From positions 1,364,001 through 1,428,000 of the forward strand of contig NZ_FXUY01000001.1 of the NCBI RefSeq assembly GCF_900182985.1: DNA of 64,000 nt, given 5' to 3'. The notes under the pieces are model-generated. The model was not told the origin of the DNA, ran no database searches, and was given only the letters and a program-made list of their open reading frames with translations. The position numbers and the translations under genes are program-made. Shown here piece by piece: positions 25,988 to 34,829 of this stretch; the stretch's first letter is position 1, and each line of letters starts with the position of its first letter. This stretch comes from Pseudomonas helmanticensis. GTDB taxonomy: Bacteria; Pseudomonadota; Gammaproteobacteria; Pseudomonadales; Pseudomonadaceae.

Positions 25988-28390
25988 ATGTATTTGATCA
26001 ACGGACAACTGCACGCCGATTACCCTGTCGACACGGCCCTGGAACAATTGCACCAGGCGCTGCCACAACATCTGGCGAGCCCGCTGCACAGCCGCACAGT
26101 GATTCACGCGGCGGCGCGTTTTGCCGAACAATTGCGCAGCGGCGATAGCAACGTAGTGCTGGATGAAGATCAGCGCCAGGCTTTGATCGGGTTTTGCCAG
26201 CCGCAGGCGCTGCAAAGCAAACTTGAACGCGAGCTCGGCGATCAACCCGGTTCTCTGCGACGCCTCGATTACACGCAAGCGCGCTTCGAGAACTGGAGTC
26301 CGCTCGGACTGGTTGTGCACATCACCCCGGCGAATGCACCCATGCTGGCGTTCTGTGCAGTTGTGGAGAGCCTGCTGGCCGGCAACATCAACTGGCTACG
26401 CCCCAGCAGCAGCGATCAAGGCCTGACTGCCCGCTTGCTCAGCGCACTGCTGCAATGCGATCCAAGCGGTCAGTTGGGTCACTACCTCGCCGTGTTGCCG
26501 GTAGCAACCACGCAAATCGCTCAATTGTGCAAACGGGCCAATGGTGTTGCCGCGTGGGGTGGCGCTGCGGCGCTGCAGGCGATTCGTCAACACCTGCCTT
26601 CCGGGTGCCGCTGGATCGACTGGGGACATCGCATAAGTTTCGTCTACATGACCCCCGATTCGGTTTCCGCAGAAGCGCTGGATGCCATCGTCGACGAAGT
26701 CTGCCGCCTCGATCAGCAGGCGTGTTCGAGCCCCCAATGGTTATTGGTCGACAGTGACGAGCCGGGCGTTCTCAAGCAAATCGGTGCGGCGCTGGCAGAT
26801 GCGTTCGGTCGTCGAGCCGAACGCTGGCCAGCGTTGCTGCCGACGCTGCAGGAAGCCTCGGAAATCACCAGCCGGGTGGCGATGACTCGACTCGGCCAGA
26901 GTTTTTCCGGATTGACCGCCGAGGTCTGGAGTGCTCCCGGCTGGCGCGTGATCTGGACTCACGATCAGGTGCTGACACCCTCCCCGCTGTTTCGCACGCT
27001 GCTGCTCAAACCGCTGCCGCGCGCTCGCCTCGCACACATTCTGCTCGATTGGCGCAACGTGCTGCAGAGTTGCGCGCTGGTGTGTCCTGCGGCACAGACC
27101 GGCGAACTGTCGCGCACCTTGATTGCGGCTGGCGTTACGCGCATCGCACCGATCGATGCGATTCATGACGGTTACGACGGTGAGCCCCATGACGGTGTAT
27201 ATGCGCTGCAACGCTTGAGCCGCCGCGTCTCGGTCAGCTTGCCGGCAACGCTGCTGCCGACTCACGCGACGCTCGATCCGCAGTCCCAGGCGATAGACGT
27301 CAGTGACCTGCCGATCATGGATAAACAAGCCTTTGTCGAACGGCCTGCCAACGCGGCTGCGCAGTTGTATTTCCGCTCGGGAGGCAGCAGCGGCACGCCG
27401 ACCTTGTCCGGCTTCAGCCATCGCGACTTCCAGCGCCAAATGCGCGCGACTGCCGACGGCATGTTTGCCGCAGGGCTTGATCCGCGCCGCGACCGGGTGA
27501 TGAACCTGTTTTTCAGCGGTGGGCTGTACGGCGGTTTTTTCAGTTTCGCCAAAGTGCTGGAATTGCTCGGCGCCACGCACCTGCCAATGGGCGCGCCGGC
27601 CGATGACGATTACAGCGAGATTGCACAACTGATCGTCGAACAACGCGTGAGCGTGTTGATTGGCATGCCGAGCACCCTGCACCGCTTGTTCCTCAACGAG
27701 CAGCAAACGTTACGCGATTACAACGGGATCGAAAAAGTCTTCCTTGGCGGTGAACACCTCAGTCAGCCCTGCCGTGAGCTGCTGCAAAGTTGCGGCGTCA
27801 AAAGCATTCGTTCGGCGGTGTATGGCAGCGTCGATGCCGGCCCGCTTGGGCATGCCTGCGCTGCGACAGGCGATAGCGTTTTCCATCTGCTGAGCGATAT
27901 CCAATCGCTGGAAATTGTCGCGTTCGATGACGATGTGCCGGTTGCCGGCGACGAAGTTGGCCGACTGTTATTCACCTCGAAGGCGCGTGAAGGCCAGCCG
28001 ATCCAGCGTTATGACGTGGGTGACAGCGGCCGCTGGCTATCCGGCCCATGTGATTGCGGCCTGACATCGCCGCGTTTCGAACTGTTGCAGCGACACGGTC
28101 GGCTGATGCGTATCGGCACCGATTTCATTTGCCTGAGCACGCTGGCCGAGCATCTGCAGACCGAATTTCAATTGCTGATGGCGCACGCGCCTGACGGCGT
28201 TGAAAGCCTGCTGTTTCGCAGTCCCCGCGAACCGGCAGATGTGCTCGAACGCCTGCAAGGCTATTCCCTCCTGGCAACCCTGGTGCGCAGCGGACTGCTG
28301 AAACTGGAGGTCGAGGTCTGCCCACCGGCGTCATTCCACCGCAACAAGCACAGCGGCAAAACCCCTTTATTGATCGATGCGCGCCGTTGA
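25988..28390 (+). CDS. LuxC-type acyl reductase fused to a PaaK-like adenylate-forming domain
   Basis: This 800-residue two-domain protein has an N-terminal part (about 1-430) that is a LuxC acyl-CoA reductase of the aldehyde dehydrogenase superfamily. It carries GLVVHITPANAPMLAFCAVVESLLAGN and the nucleophile Cys246 in DQQACSSPQ. The C-terminal part (about 440-800) is a phenylacetate-CoA ligase/LuxE-like AMP-forming domain with YFRSGGSSGTPTLSG near residues 461-475 and a CDCG pair before the GR hinge. LuxC reduces an acyl thioester to an aldehyde with NADPH. The fused ligase suggests a second acid or amine is activated. GGAGAG precedes the ATG, 1-2 nt after the LuxE-like stop. Confidence 0.82.
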   Translation: MYLINGQLHADYPVDTALEQLHQALPQHLASPLHSRTVIHAAARFAEQLRSGDSNVVLDEDQRQALIGFCQPQALQSKLERELGDQPGSLRRLDYTQARFENWSPLGLVVHITPANAPMLAFCAVVESLLAGNINWLRPSSSDQGLTARLLSALLQCDPSGQLGHYLAVLPVATTQIAQLCKRANGVAAWGGAAALQAIRQHLPSGCRWIDWGHRISFVYMTPDSVSAEALDAIVDEVCRLDQQACSSPQWLLVDSDEPGVLKQIGAALADAFGRRAERWPALLPTLQEASEITSRVAMTRLGQSFSGLTAEVWSAPGWRVIWTHDQVLTPSPLFRTLLLKPLPRARLAHILLDWRNVLQSCALVCPAAQTGELSRTLIAAGVTRIAPIDAIHDGYDGEPHDGVYALQRLSRRVSVSLPATLLPTHATLDPQSQAIDVSDLPIMDKQAFVERPANAAAQLYFRSGGSSGTPTLSGFSHRDFQRQMRATADGMFAAGLDPRRDRVMNLFFSGGLYGGFFSFAKVLELLGATHLPMGAPADDDYSEIAQLIVEQRVSVLIGMPSTLHRLFLNEQQTLRDYNGIEKVFLGGEHLSQPCRELLQSCGVKSIRSAVYGSVDAGPLGHACAATGDSVFHLLSDIQSLEIVAFDDDVPVAGDEVGRLLFTSKAREGQPIQRYDVGDSGRWLSGPCDCGLTSPRFELLQRHGRLMRIGTDFICLSTLAEHLQTEFQLLMAHAPDGVESLLFRSPREPADVLERLQGYSLLATLVRSGLLKLEVEVCPPASFHRNKHSGKTPLLIDARR

Positions 28391-28438
28391 AGTGCAGCAA
28401 CCGCACCCGGCCTGGCGCCATTACTTCGAGAGAACACC

Positions 28439-29740
28439 ATGACAGCTGCAATTGAACTGAACCAGTTGGTCGGCTTTGCCCGAGCGCATTCGAATTACTA
28501 TCGCGAACATTTGCACAACGTCGCGCCCTGTATAGCGAGCCTCGGTGAATTACCGCTGATTGATCCGCACACCTACTGGCAATCGAGCCATGACCTCGAT
28601 CATTGGTCAGTACTCACAGGCAGCCTCGCCAATGCGCTGGTATTCAAGACCGGTGGCACCAGCAGCAACGGCAAACTGTCGGTATTCACCCGTGACGAAT
28701 GGCAGACACTGGTCAGCGACTTTGGCGTCCAGCTCACCGCGCAACTGAATGACGGCGACCGCATTGCCAATCTGTTTTTCGTCGGCGACCTGTATGCCAG
28801 TTTCGTGTTCGTCCACGATGCCCTCGCGCATACGGGCAGTGCCGTCACCGAATTCCCGTTTACCGGTAACGTCGATTCTGCAGTGTTGGCCGATTCGATT
28901 GCTCAATATCGGATCAACGTTTTAGCCGGTGTACCGGCGCACCTGCTGACGTTTGCTGCATGGCTTGCGCGTCAGTCGCGCACGCTTGAAGGTATCGACA
29001 CCCAGCTCTACGGCGGCGAAAGCCTGTTCGGCGGGCAATTGCTGCTGTTGCGCCGGGTCTTTCCCAACGCCCGGATCGCCTCGATCGGTTACGCCAGTGT
29101 CGACGCCGGGTTTATCGGTTTCAGTAGCCGTGACTGCGCCCTGAACGAACACCGCATGCTCGACCGCCACAGTGTGGTGGAAATCCTCGATGAACAGACC
29201 GGTGAGGTTATCGAGGATTGCGGGCGGACGGGACGTCTGGTCCTCACCAATTTCACCCGTCGCCTGATGCCGCTGATTCGCTATCCGGTGGGCGACCTCG
29301 CCTGCTGGAAAGAACCTTGTGGCGCACCGATGCGTAAATTCGCCTTGATGGGGCGCAGCATGGACAGCCAGCGTGTGCGGGTCGGCAGTTTGACCCTGCT
29401 GACCGCCGAAATCGGCGAGATCGTGCAACGCATTGCTGCCGGAGGTGAATGGCAACTGGTGCTCGATCATTCAAACAATCGCGATGACTTGCACCTTAAG
29501 TGGCGGCACGCCGCGCAGCGCCTCGACACGACGCAAGTCAGTGCAGAACTGCGCGCGGCGTTGATCGATCAGTACCCTTTGATCGAACAACTGACTGCCG
29601 ATGGATTACTCAATCTGCAAGTGGCGAGCTGCGTCGGTGAGGATTTCGCCTGTCATCCCCGCTCGGGCAAACACCAGAAAGTTGTCGACCTGCGCCTCTA
29701 TGGCAATGCTTCTGCGGAGCCGCACACATGGACATCGTGA
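28439..29740 (+). CDS. PaaK/LuxE-like AMP-dependent ligase
   Basis: The 433-residue protein is an adenylate-forming enzyme of the phenylacetate-CoA ligase type. It has an NTP-binding loop FKTGGTSSNGKLSVF at residues 69-83, the YGGE motif in TQLYGGESLFGG, an IRYPVGDLA segment, and the hinge GRSMD. It lacks the C-terminal acyl-Cys region of LuxE, so it should form an acyl-AMP or acyl thioester. It is related to the ligase half of the preceding gene, making three adenylate-forming units in a row. It lies 48 nt behind that gene and overlaps the next by 13 nt. Confidence 0.78.
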   Translation: MTAAIELNQLVGFARAHSNYYREHLHNVAPCIASLGELPLIDPHTYWQSSHDLDHWSVLTGSLANALVFKTGGTSSNGKLSVFTRDEWQTLVSDFGVQLTAQLNDGDRIANLFFVGDLYASFVFVHDALAHTGSAVTEFPFTGNVDSAVLADSIAQYRINVLAGVPAHLLTFAAWLARQSRTLEGIDTQLYGGESLFGGQLLLLRRVFPNARIASIGYASVDAGFIGFSSRDCALNEHRMLDRHSVVEILDEQTGEVIEDCGRTGRLVLTNFTRRLMPLIRYPVGDLACWKEPCGAPMRKFALMGRSMDSQRVRVGSLTLLTAEIGEIVQRIAAGGEWQLVLDHSNNRDDLHLKWRHAAQRLDTTQVSAELRAALIDQYPLIEQLTADGLLNLQVASCVGEDFACHPRSGKHQKVVDLRLYGNASAEPHTWTS

Positions 29741-30666
29741 CCCTGAGAAACTACCGCAGCACCGATGCTGTGGCGGTCAGCCGCCTGTTCCGCGAAGTCT
29801 ATGGCGACCACTACGTTCATCCCCACGTTTATCTGCCCTACATGATCAGTCAGAACCACGACGATGGCCGTTGGCATTCGCTGGTGGCCGTGAGCGGCAA
29901 AAAAATCCTCGGCCACGCGACACTGTTCAGAAATGCCGGCTCGCCGGTCGCCGAACTGGCGCTGACTGTGGTTCATCCAGCGACACGTGAGCAAAACATT
30001 GCCACGCGGCTGGGGCAACAGTTGCTGATCCATGCGCAAGCGCTGGGCTGCCGTGGCGTGACGATCAAACAAGTGACCCATCACGCCTACTCGCAAAAAA
30101 TGGCCGACAGGCTCGGATTTCACAGCACGGGACTGTTACCCGACTACGCGCCTTCGCCATTTGGCGAGATATTGCCGGAGTCGATCGTCATGGGTTTCAG
30201 AGGCATCGACGACTACGAGCGGCCGCTGCCATCGCTTGACTGGCCAGCCAGCTGCGCCGATTTCATGCAGCAGATGTGCAACGAGTTTGGCACGCGCAAA
30301 AAACCCTCACCCTGGGTCGGGCAAGCAATGCATTTCGACCAGCATTCAGGGCGTTATGACATGGTGCTCAAACAACTGAGCAGTGCCGTGCTCCAGCAAC
30401 TGCGGCAATTGCCGGCACACTGGATGGTTTCGATCAGGCTCAGGCTGGCAGAAGGTTTTGCCGGCGCAATGCACAATCTGTCGATGGCAGGGTTCACGTT
30501 CACCGGGATTGTCCCGGATGATCGCGGCGAAGGCTGGCTGGCACTGTTTCACCGCAACTACTTGCCGCGCCAGTTGCAATTGCACTGCGCGCGCATGCAA
30601 CAGCTGCAGGATCAAATACAGCAACGCTTCGGCGATTACTGCAATACCGCACTGCAAGCTCGTTGA
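29728..30666 (+). CDS. Two-half GNAT-type acyltransferase
   Basis: The N-terminal half of this 312-residue protein is a standard GNAT fold (ELALTVVHPATREQNIATRLG carries the acyl-CoA-binding loop; MADRLGFHSTG follows). The C-terminal half ends with MAGFTFTGIVPDDRGEGWLAL, which looks like the last strands of a second, degenerate GNAT domain. It is the last gene of the LuxE/LuxC cluster and overlaps the ligase gene by 13 nt, so translation is coupled. It probably transfers an acyl group made by the upstream enzymes; the acceptor is unknown. Confidence 0.75.
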   Translation: MDIVTLRNYRSTDAVAVSRLFREVYGDHYVHPHVYLPYMISQNHDDGRWHSLVAVSGKKILGHATLFRNAGSPVAELALTVVHPATREQNIATRLGQQLLIHAQALGCRGVTIKQVTHHAYSQKMADRLGFHSTGLLPDYAPSPFGEILPESIVMGFRGIDDYERPLPSLDWPASCADFMQQMCNEFGTRKKPSPWVGQAMHFDQHSGRYDMVLKQLSSAVLQQLRQLPAHWMVSIRLRLAEGFAGAMHNLSMAGFTFTGIVPDDRGEGWLALFHRNYLPRQLQLHCARMQQLQDQIQQRFGDYCNTALQAR

Positions 30667-30669
30667 ACC

Positions 30670-30721
30670 AAAGACTGGCAGGCCCGCCGAGAGATTGTGC
30701 GGGCCTTGTTCCGTGGTCTTT
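30670..30721. terminator. Inverted repeat, possible terminator
   Basis: GGCCCGC (30681-30687) pairs with GCGGGCC (30699-30705), and an outer AAAGAC / GTCTTT pair flanks it. It lies between convergent genes. The T-run is poor, so termination is only probable. Confidence 0.45.
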
Positions 30722-31247
30722 ACGCTTTGGCTTTGACGCCGCTGTCGACAGGTTTCGGCATGTTGCCTTCACCGTAGGTTTTCAGGTTCTGCAGGACGTA
30801 AATCGCTTTTTTAAACTCGGGGATCAGGCTCTTGCCGTAAGCGTTGCCATTGAGGCCGTTGCTCTGGATGGCATCGAGTTGGGTCGCGAAGTACTCCAGC
30901 GCGTTGAATTTCGCATCAATATCTTTCGTCACGCCAAAACGATCGAACTTGTCGCCGGCGTTCTTCAGCGTAAAGGAAGTAATCTCGGAGATCAGCCCGC
31001 GGCTACGCAACGTTTCGCTCAGGTTGCCCAATTGTTTTACCGACACATTCGCCGGATCGAAACCCTTGATTGCCCGTCGCAAACCCTGCTTATCCATTTC
31101 GGCAGTATTCAACGCCATAGGATTGCTGCCGACCATGGTGAGCATCTGCTGCACCTTGACGCTCTGGGATACTTGTTTTTTGGCGCCGGTGTCGCGTACC
31201 AGAACCCCTGCCTTGGCCTGCCAGCCGCCGACAATACCGATCGTCAT
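30720..31247 (-). CDS. Hypothetical protein, 175 residues
   Basis: This 175-residue, probably soluble, Lys-rich and helical protein ends in KAKA. I do not recognise its family. The ATG at 31247 follows GGGAG with good spacing; the 48 codons upstream in the open frame are not supported. It stands alone, convergent with the LuxE/LuxC cluster and divergent from the chemoreceptor gene. There is no signal peptide. Confidence 0.65.
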   Translation of the reverse strand: MTIGIVGGWQAKAGVLVRDTGAKKQVSQSVKVQQMLTMVGSNPMALNTAEMDKQGLRRAIKGFDPANVSVKQLGNLSETLRSRGLISEITSFTLKNAGDKFDRFGVTKDIDAKFNALEYFATQLDAIQSNGLNGNAYGKSLIPEFKKAIYVLQNLKTYGEGNMPKPVDSGVKAKA

Positions 31248-31535
31248 GAGAAGACTCCCTGAAAAATGACCATAAAAATGTCCGTGTTGAACGCAGTAAT
31301 GGACGCGAGTATCAGCGGGGCGAACTGATGGCACCAACCTGTTTCTGCACTTTTTTACAATTCTTGTACATTCTCGATACAAATAACCCATAGCCCCACA
31401 AACCTTGGGTTAAAGCGCCTGCGACTGTCGGTAAACAACCAGCGCTTCACGCTGACAAGCAGGTAAGTCCGCTTGAATGTATCCAACCCGATACTGACCA
31501 GTCATCGGCGGCAATCTTTTTAGTACGCCAGTACC

Positions 31536-31562
31536 TCAAGCTTCTTGCCAGCGCGACGATAC
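31536..31562 (+). promoter_or_regulatory. Candidate FliA (sigma-28) promoter
   Basis: TCAAGCTT is followed after exactly 11 nt by GACGATAC. The enterobacterial sigma-28 consensus is TAAAGTTT-N11-GCCGATAA, so spacing is exact with four mismatches. It lies about 70 nt before the chemoreceptor ATG, where FliA control is expected. Confidence 0.6.
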
Positions 31563-31630
31563 GCTGAGATACCCGCACTGTTTCACTCCCACCCCTCTAA
31601 CAAGAATCGCAGTTCAAGGACCGGATCCCC

Positions 31631-33622
31631 ATGCCCGCATTCCGTACCATTCAGGCTCGCTACACGCTGTTTCTGGTTCTGTTTATCCTGCTGTTGTCGG
31701 TGCTCACGGTGGTTGGCATCAGCCAACTGGTCGCGCCCAAGTTGCGCCACACCGAAGAACAGGTGGTGCTCAACCGCATCGCTGAAGTCGCCGAGCAGAT
31801 TCAGGGCGAACTTTACAAAGTCCAGGCGCAGCAACGCAGCATCACCCAGACCATCCCGCTGCTCGACAGTGCCGCGATCGACACTGTGTTGCCGGGGTTG
31901 GTGGATCAATACGGCGAGCTGAAGGTTTTTGGCGGCGGCATCTGGCCGTTGCCGGGGCAGCGTGAAGCCGGGCGCAACAAGTTCAGCACCTTCTGGCACC
32001 GCGATGCTTCGGGCAAATTGGCGGTGAACACCTTCTGGAACAGCGACGCGGCACCCAACTATTACGACCAGAGCTGGTACAAGGGCGGCATGGCGACGCC
32101 GCGCGGCCAGTGCGCCTGGGCCGCAGCCTATAAAGACGACGCCAGCGCCGAGCCACGTACCAACTGCGCGATGGCCATTCAGAAGAATGGAGCCGCTTAC
32201 GGCGTGTCGACCATCGACGTCACCCTCGGCTTCTTCAATGACCTGGTCGCAAGCAAGGAGAAAGACCTCAACGCGCAAATGCTGATCGTCGAAGCGGACG
32301 GCAAGATCATCAGCAACAGCTCGCGCATCAGCGGCCCGATCGTGCTGAAGAACATCAGCGAACTGGCCGGCGCCTCGACTTTCGCCAGCCAGGTCAAGGC
32401 CGGCCTGCAAAACCGCGATCAGGCGCAGCGCGTCGAGTTCGACAACAACGGCGAAGCCAGCACCTTCTTCATGCGTCCGATCGAGGGCACGCCGTGGTTC
32501 CTCGCCACGGCCCTGCCGACCAAAATGCTCACCGCGCAGCGTGACGATGTACTCAGCACCCTGAGCCTGCTGCAGATTCCGCTGGTGATCCTGCTCGTGC
32601 TGTTGCAGGTCTATGCGATCCGCCAGTTGGTTTCGCGCCTGAAAGCCTTGAAAGCCAACATCGATTCGCTGTCCAGCGGCGACGCCGACCTGACGCGACG
32701 GATCACCATTCGCGCCGAGGATGAACTGGGCGCGATCGGCCATTCGGTCAACACGTTTATCGCTTACCTGCAAAGCATGATTGGCGAAGTCACCCAGGCC
32801 ACCGGCGCCATGGCGTCGGGCCTCGACAACCTGCAACGCACCTCGGCGCACACCAGCCAGATCCTGTTGCGTCACGCCTCGGAAACCGATCAGACCGTCA
32901 CCGCTATCACCGAAATGAGTTCGACGGCGGAAAGCGTTGCACAAAACGCCGCCGAGACCGCTGCCTTCACCCAGCGCGCCAACGAAAACGCCGACCGTTC
33001 ACGCGTGGTGGTCGGTGAAGCGACCAGCAGCGTGGTCGCGCTGATCGATGAGGTCGCCAGCGCTACACACAAGGTTGAAAACATGCAGCAAGACGCCCAG
33101 CGCATCACCGAGATTCTCGGGGTGATCGGCGCGATTGCCGGCCAGACCAACCTGCTGGCACTCAACGCGGCGATTGAAGCGGCGCGTGCCGGTGAGCAGG
33201 GTCGTGGCTTTGCGGTGGTGGCCGACGAGGTGCGCGCCCTCGCCGCCCGCACCCAGGCCAGCACGTCGGAAATCAACGAGATGTTGACCCGTCTGACCCA
33301 AGGCGTCAGTTCTTCGGTCAGCGCCATGGAAAACACCCAGGCCAGTTGCCAGTCGGCAGCGGATGCCACCGCGCGGGTCAACTCGGGTCTGGATGAAATG
33401 GCCGGTTCGGTCAGCCACATCAACAGCCTCAGCACGCAGATCGCCACCGCCGCCGAACAGCAAAGCGCGGTGACCGAAGAGATCAACCGCAGCATGGTGC
33501 AGATCCGCCACATGGTCGACGAACTGGTGCAGAGCGGCCAGGCCAGCGAACTTAACACCCGGCAACTGCTGGAAGCCAACAGCCGCGTGAGCGCGATCAT
33601 GGGCCGCTTCAAGGTCCGCTAA
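31631..33622 (+). CDS. Methyl-accepting chemotaxis protein (Cache sensor)
   Basis: The 663-residue chemoreceptor has a first membrane helix at about residues 12-34, a periplasmic sensor of about 270 residues with a Cache-like pattern ([20 protein letters not shown]), and a second helix near 313-331. A HAMP domain ([20 protein letters not shown]) follows, then a long cytoplasmic signalling coiled coil. Its tip is [20 protein letters not shown] followed by [15 protein letters not shown]. It relays ligand binding to CheA. The ligand is not predictable. AAGGA precedes the ATG and a candidate FliA promoter lies upstream. Confidence 0.92.
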   Translation: MPAFRTIQARYTLFLVLFILLLSVLTVVGISQLVAPKLRHTEEQVVLNRIAEVAEQIQGELYKVQAQQRSITQTIPLLDSAAIDTVLPGLVDQYGELKVFGGGIWPLPGQREAGRNKFSTFWHRDASGKLAVNTFWNSDAAPNYYDQSWYKGGMATPRGQCAWAAAYKDDASAEPRTNCAMAIQKNGAAYGVSTIDVTLGFFNDLVASKEKDLNAQMLIVEADGKIISNSSRISGPIVLKNISELAGASTFASQVKAGLQNRDQAQRVEFDNNGEASTFFMRPIEGTPWFLATALPTKMLTAQRDDVLSTLSLLQIPLVILLVLLQVYAIRQLVSRLKALKANIDSLSSGDADLTRRITIRAEDELGAIGHSVNTFIAYLQSMIGEVTQATGAMASGLDNLQRTSAHTSQILLRHASETDQTVTAITEMSSTAESVAQNAAETAAFTQRANENADRSRVVVGEATSSVVALIDEVASATHKVENMQQDAQRITEILGVIGAIAGQTNLLALNAAIEAARAGEQGRGFAVVADEVRALAARTQASTSEINEMLTRLTQGVSSSVSAMENTQASCQSAADATARVNSGLDEMAGSVSHINSLSTQIATAAEQQSAVTEEINRSMVQIRHMVDELVQSGQASELNTRQLLEANSRVSAIMGRFKVR

Positions 33623-33640
33623 TCACCACAATGACACCTC

Positions 33641-33725
33641 TGCAGGAGCTGCCGCGGGCTGCGGTCTTTTGATCTTGATCTGGATAGACAAAGTCAAAAG
33701 ATCGCAGCCTGCGGCAGCTCCTACA
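33641..33725. repeat. REP palindrome family A, complete pair
   Basis: Inverted arms (CAGGAGCTGCCGCGGGCTGC and GCAGCCTGCGGCAGCTCCTA) each carry the GGTCTTTTGAT/ATCAAAAGATC core variant. It follows the chemoreceptor stop. Confidence 0.85.
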
Positions 33726-33813
33726 GGGGGTCGCAGGTTTTTGATCTACGATGATCGTGCCGGTTTGTCTTGTAGCAACTGGAAACACTCCGTTGATGCC
33801 AGGCAGGAAAAAC

Positions 33814-33840
33814 CGGTCAAAATGCGTTCTTTTTTGACCG
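33814..33840. repeat. 9-bp inverted repeat upstream of the DUF411 gene
   Basis: CGGTCAAAA and TTTTGACCG are perfect inverted arms separated by 9 nt, ending 22 nt before the DUF411 start. It could be an operator or an RNA hairpin in the leader; no regulator is known. Confidence 0.5.
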
Positions 33841-33862
33841 CCATCCGAGTCGAGATCTCATC

Positions 33863-34309
33863 ATGCGAAACCACCTGCGTCTGGTCGCCCTGAGCGCCCT
33901 GTTTCTCTCTTCCCTGGCCCAGGCGGCCGACCTGATCCCGATCGAAGTGCATCGCGACGCCAATTGCGGTTGCTGCAAAAAATGGATCAGCCATCTCGAA
34001 GCCAACGGTTTCAAAGTCGAAGACCACGTCGAAAGCGACATGAGCAGCTTCAAGCAACAACACGGCGTGCCACCGCGCCTGGCGTCGTGTCACACCGCAC
34101 TCATCAACGGCAAATTCGTCGAAGGCCACGTGCCGGCTGATCAAGTGCTGGCCCTGAGCAAGCGCGACGACCTGCTCGGTGTCGCCGCACCAGGCATGCC
34201 GATGGGCTCGCCTGGGATGGAAATGGACGGCATAAGCGATGCCTATCAAGTGATCGGCTTAAAGAAGAACGGCGCTGACGTGGTGGTGGCGGACTATCCG
34301 GCGCACTGA
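33863..34309 (+). CDS. DUF411 metal-binding secreted protein
   Basis: The 148-residue protein has a signal peptide (ending AQAAD) and a DUF411 domain, a thioredoxin-like fold with NCGCCKKWISHLEANGF and later PRLASCHTALINGKFVEGHVP. The domain is common in copper-resistance loci and binds copper. The Met-rich stretch PGMPMGSPGMEMDG could add metal ligands. Its last base overlaps the start of the next gene (TGATG), so the two are translated together. Confidence 0.85.
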   Translation: MRNHLRLVALSALFLSSLAQAADLIPIEVHRDANCGCCKKWISHLEANGFKVEDHVESDMSSFKQQHGVPPRLASCHTALINGKFVEGHVPADQVLALSKRDDLLGVAAPGMPMGSPGMEMDGISDAYQVIGLKKNGADVVVADYPAH

Positions 34310-34743
34310 TGGCAGCTGCCTATACCGGGCTGTTCTTTGCCGCATTCGGCGCGGCGACGTTGTTGCCGTTGCAGTCCGAGGCGGTGCTGGTCGGCTTGCT
34401 TGCCAGTGAGCGATATTGGCTGTGGGGGCTGCTTGCCGTGGCGACGCTGGGCAACGTGCTCGGCTCGCTGGTCAACTGGTGGCTGGGGCGGGGCATCGAA
34501 CGGTTTCAGCAGCGGCGCTGGTTTCCGGTCAGCCCCAGGCACATGGCGCGGGCGCGCAAACACTATGAACGCTACGGCCATTGGTCATTGCTGCTCAGTT
34601 GGCTGCCGGTGATCGGCGACCCGCTGACATTGATCGCCGGGGTGATGCGCGAGCCGCTCGGGCGGTTCCTGTTGATCGTCAGCCTCGCCAAAGGCGCGCG
34701 TTATGCCGTGGTCGCAATGCTGACCCTCGGCTGGCTCGGTTGA
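34309..34743 (+). CDS. YqaA/DedA-like VTT-domain membrane protein
   Basis: The 144-residue inner-membrane protein has about four hydrophobic segments. The central NVLGSLVNWWLGRGIERFQ and WLPVIGDPLTLIAGVMREP, with the conserved Gly-Asp-Pro, are typical of the YqaA/SNARE-associated (VTT) family, whose larger relatives are lipid scramblases or metal-tolerance proteins. It overlaps the DUF411 gene by one base, an arrangement that suggests a joint role, perhaps metal tolerance. Confidence 0.82.
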   Translation: MAAAYTGLFFAAFGAATLLPLQSEAVLVGLLASERYWLWGLLAVATLGNVLGSLVNWWLGRGIERFQQRRWFPVSPRHMARARKHYERYGHWSLLLSWLPVIGDPLTLIAGVMREPLGRFLLIVSLAKGARYAVVAMLTLGWLG

Positions 34744-34829
34744 ACGATCAGACGTGCTGATTGCCTGTGTTTAACGTCGCCCTAATCCCACCGTTCCAGG
34801 ATCGGCCGATTTCAATGGAGTTTGCCCTT

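Noticed and set aside
23590..30666. Bioluminescence (lux) operon
   Set aside because: LuxE- and LuxC-like genes are present, but no luciferase subunits (LuxA, LuxB) or LuxD are found nearby.
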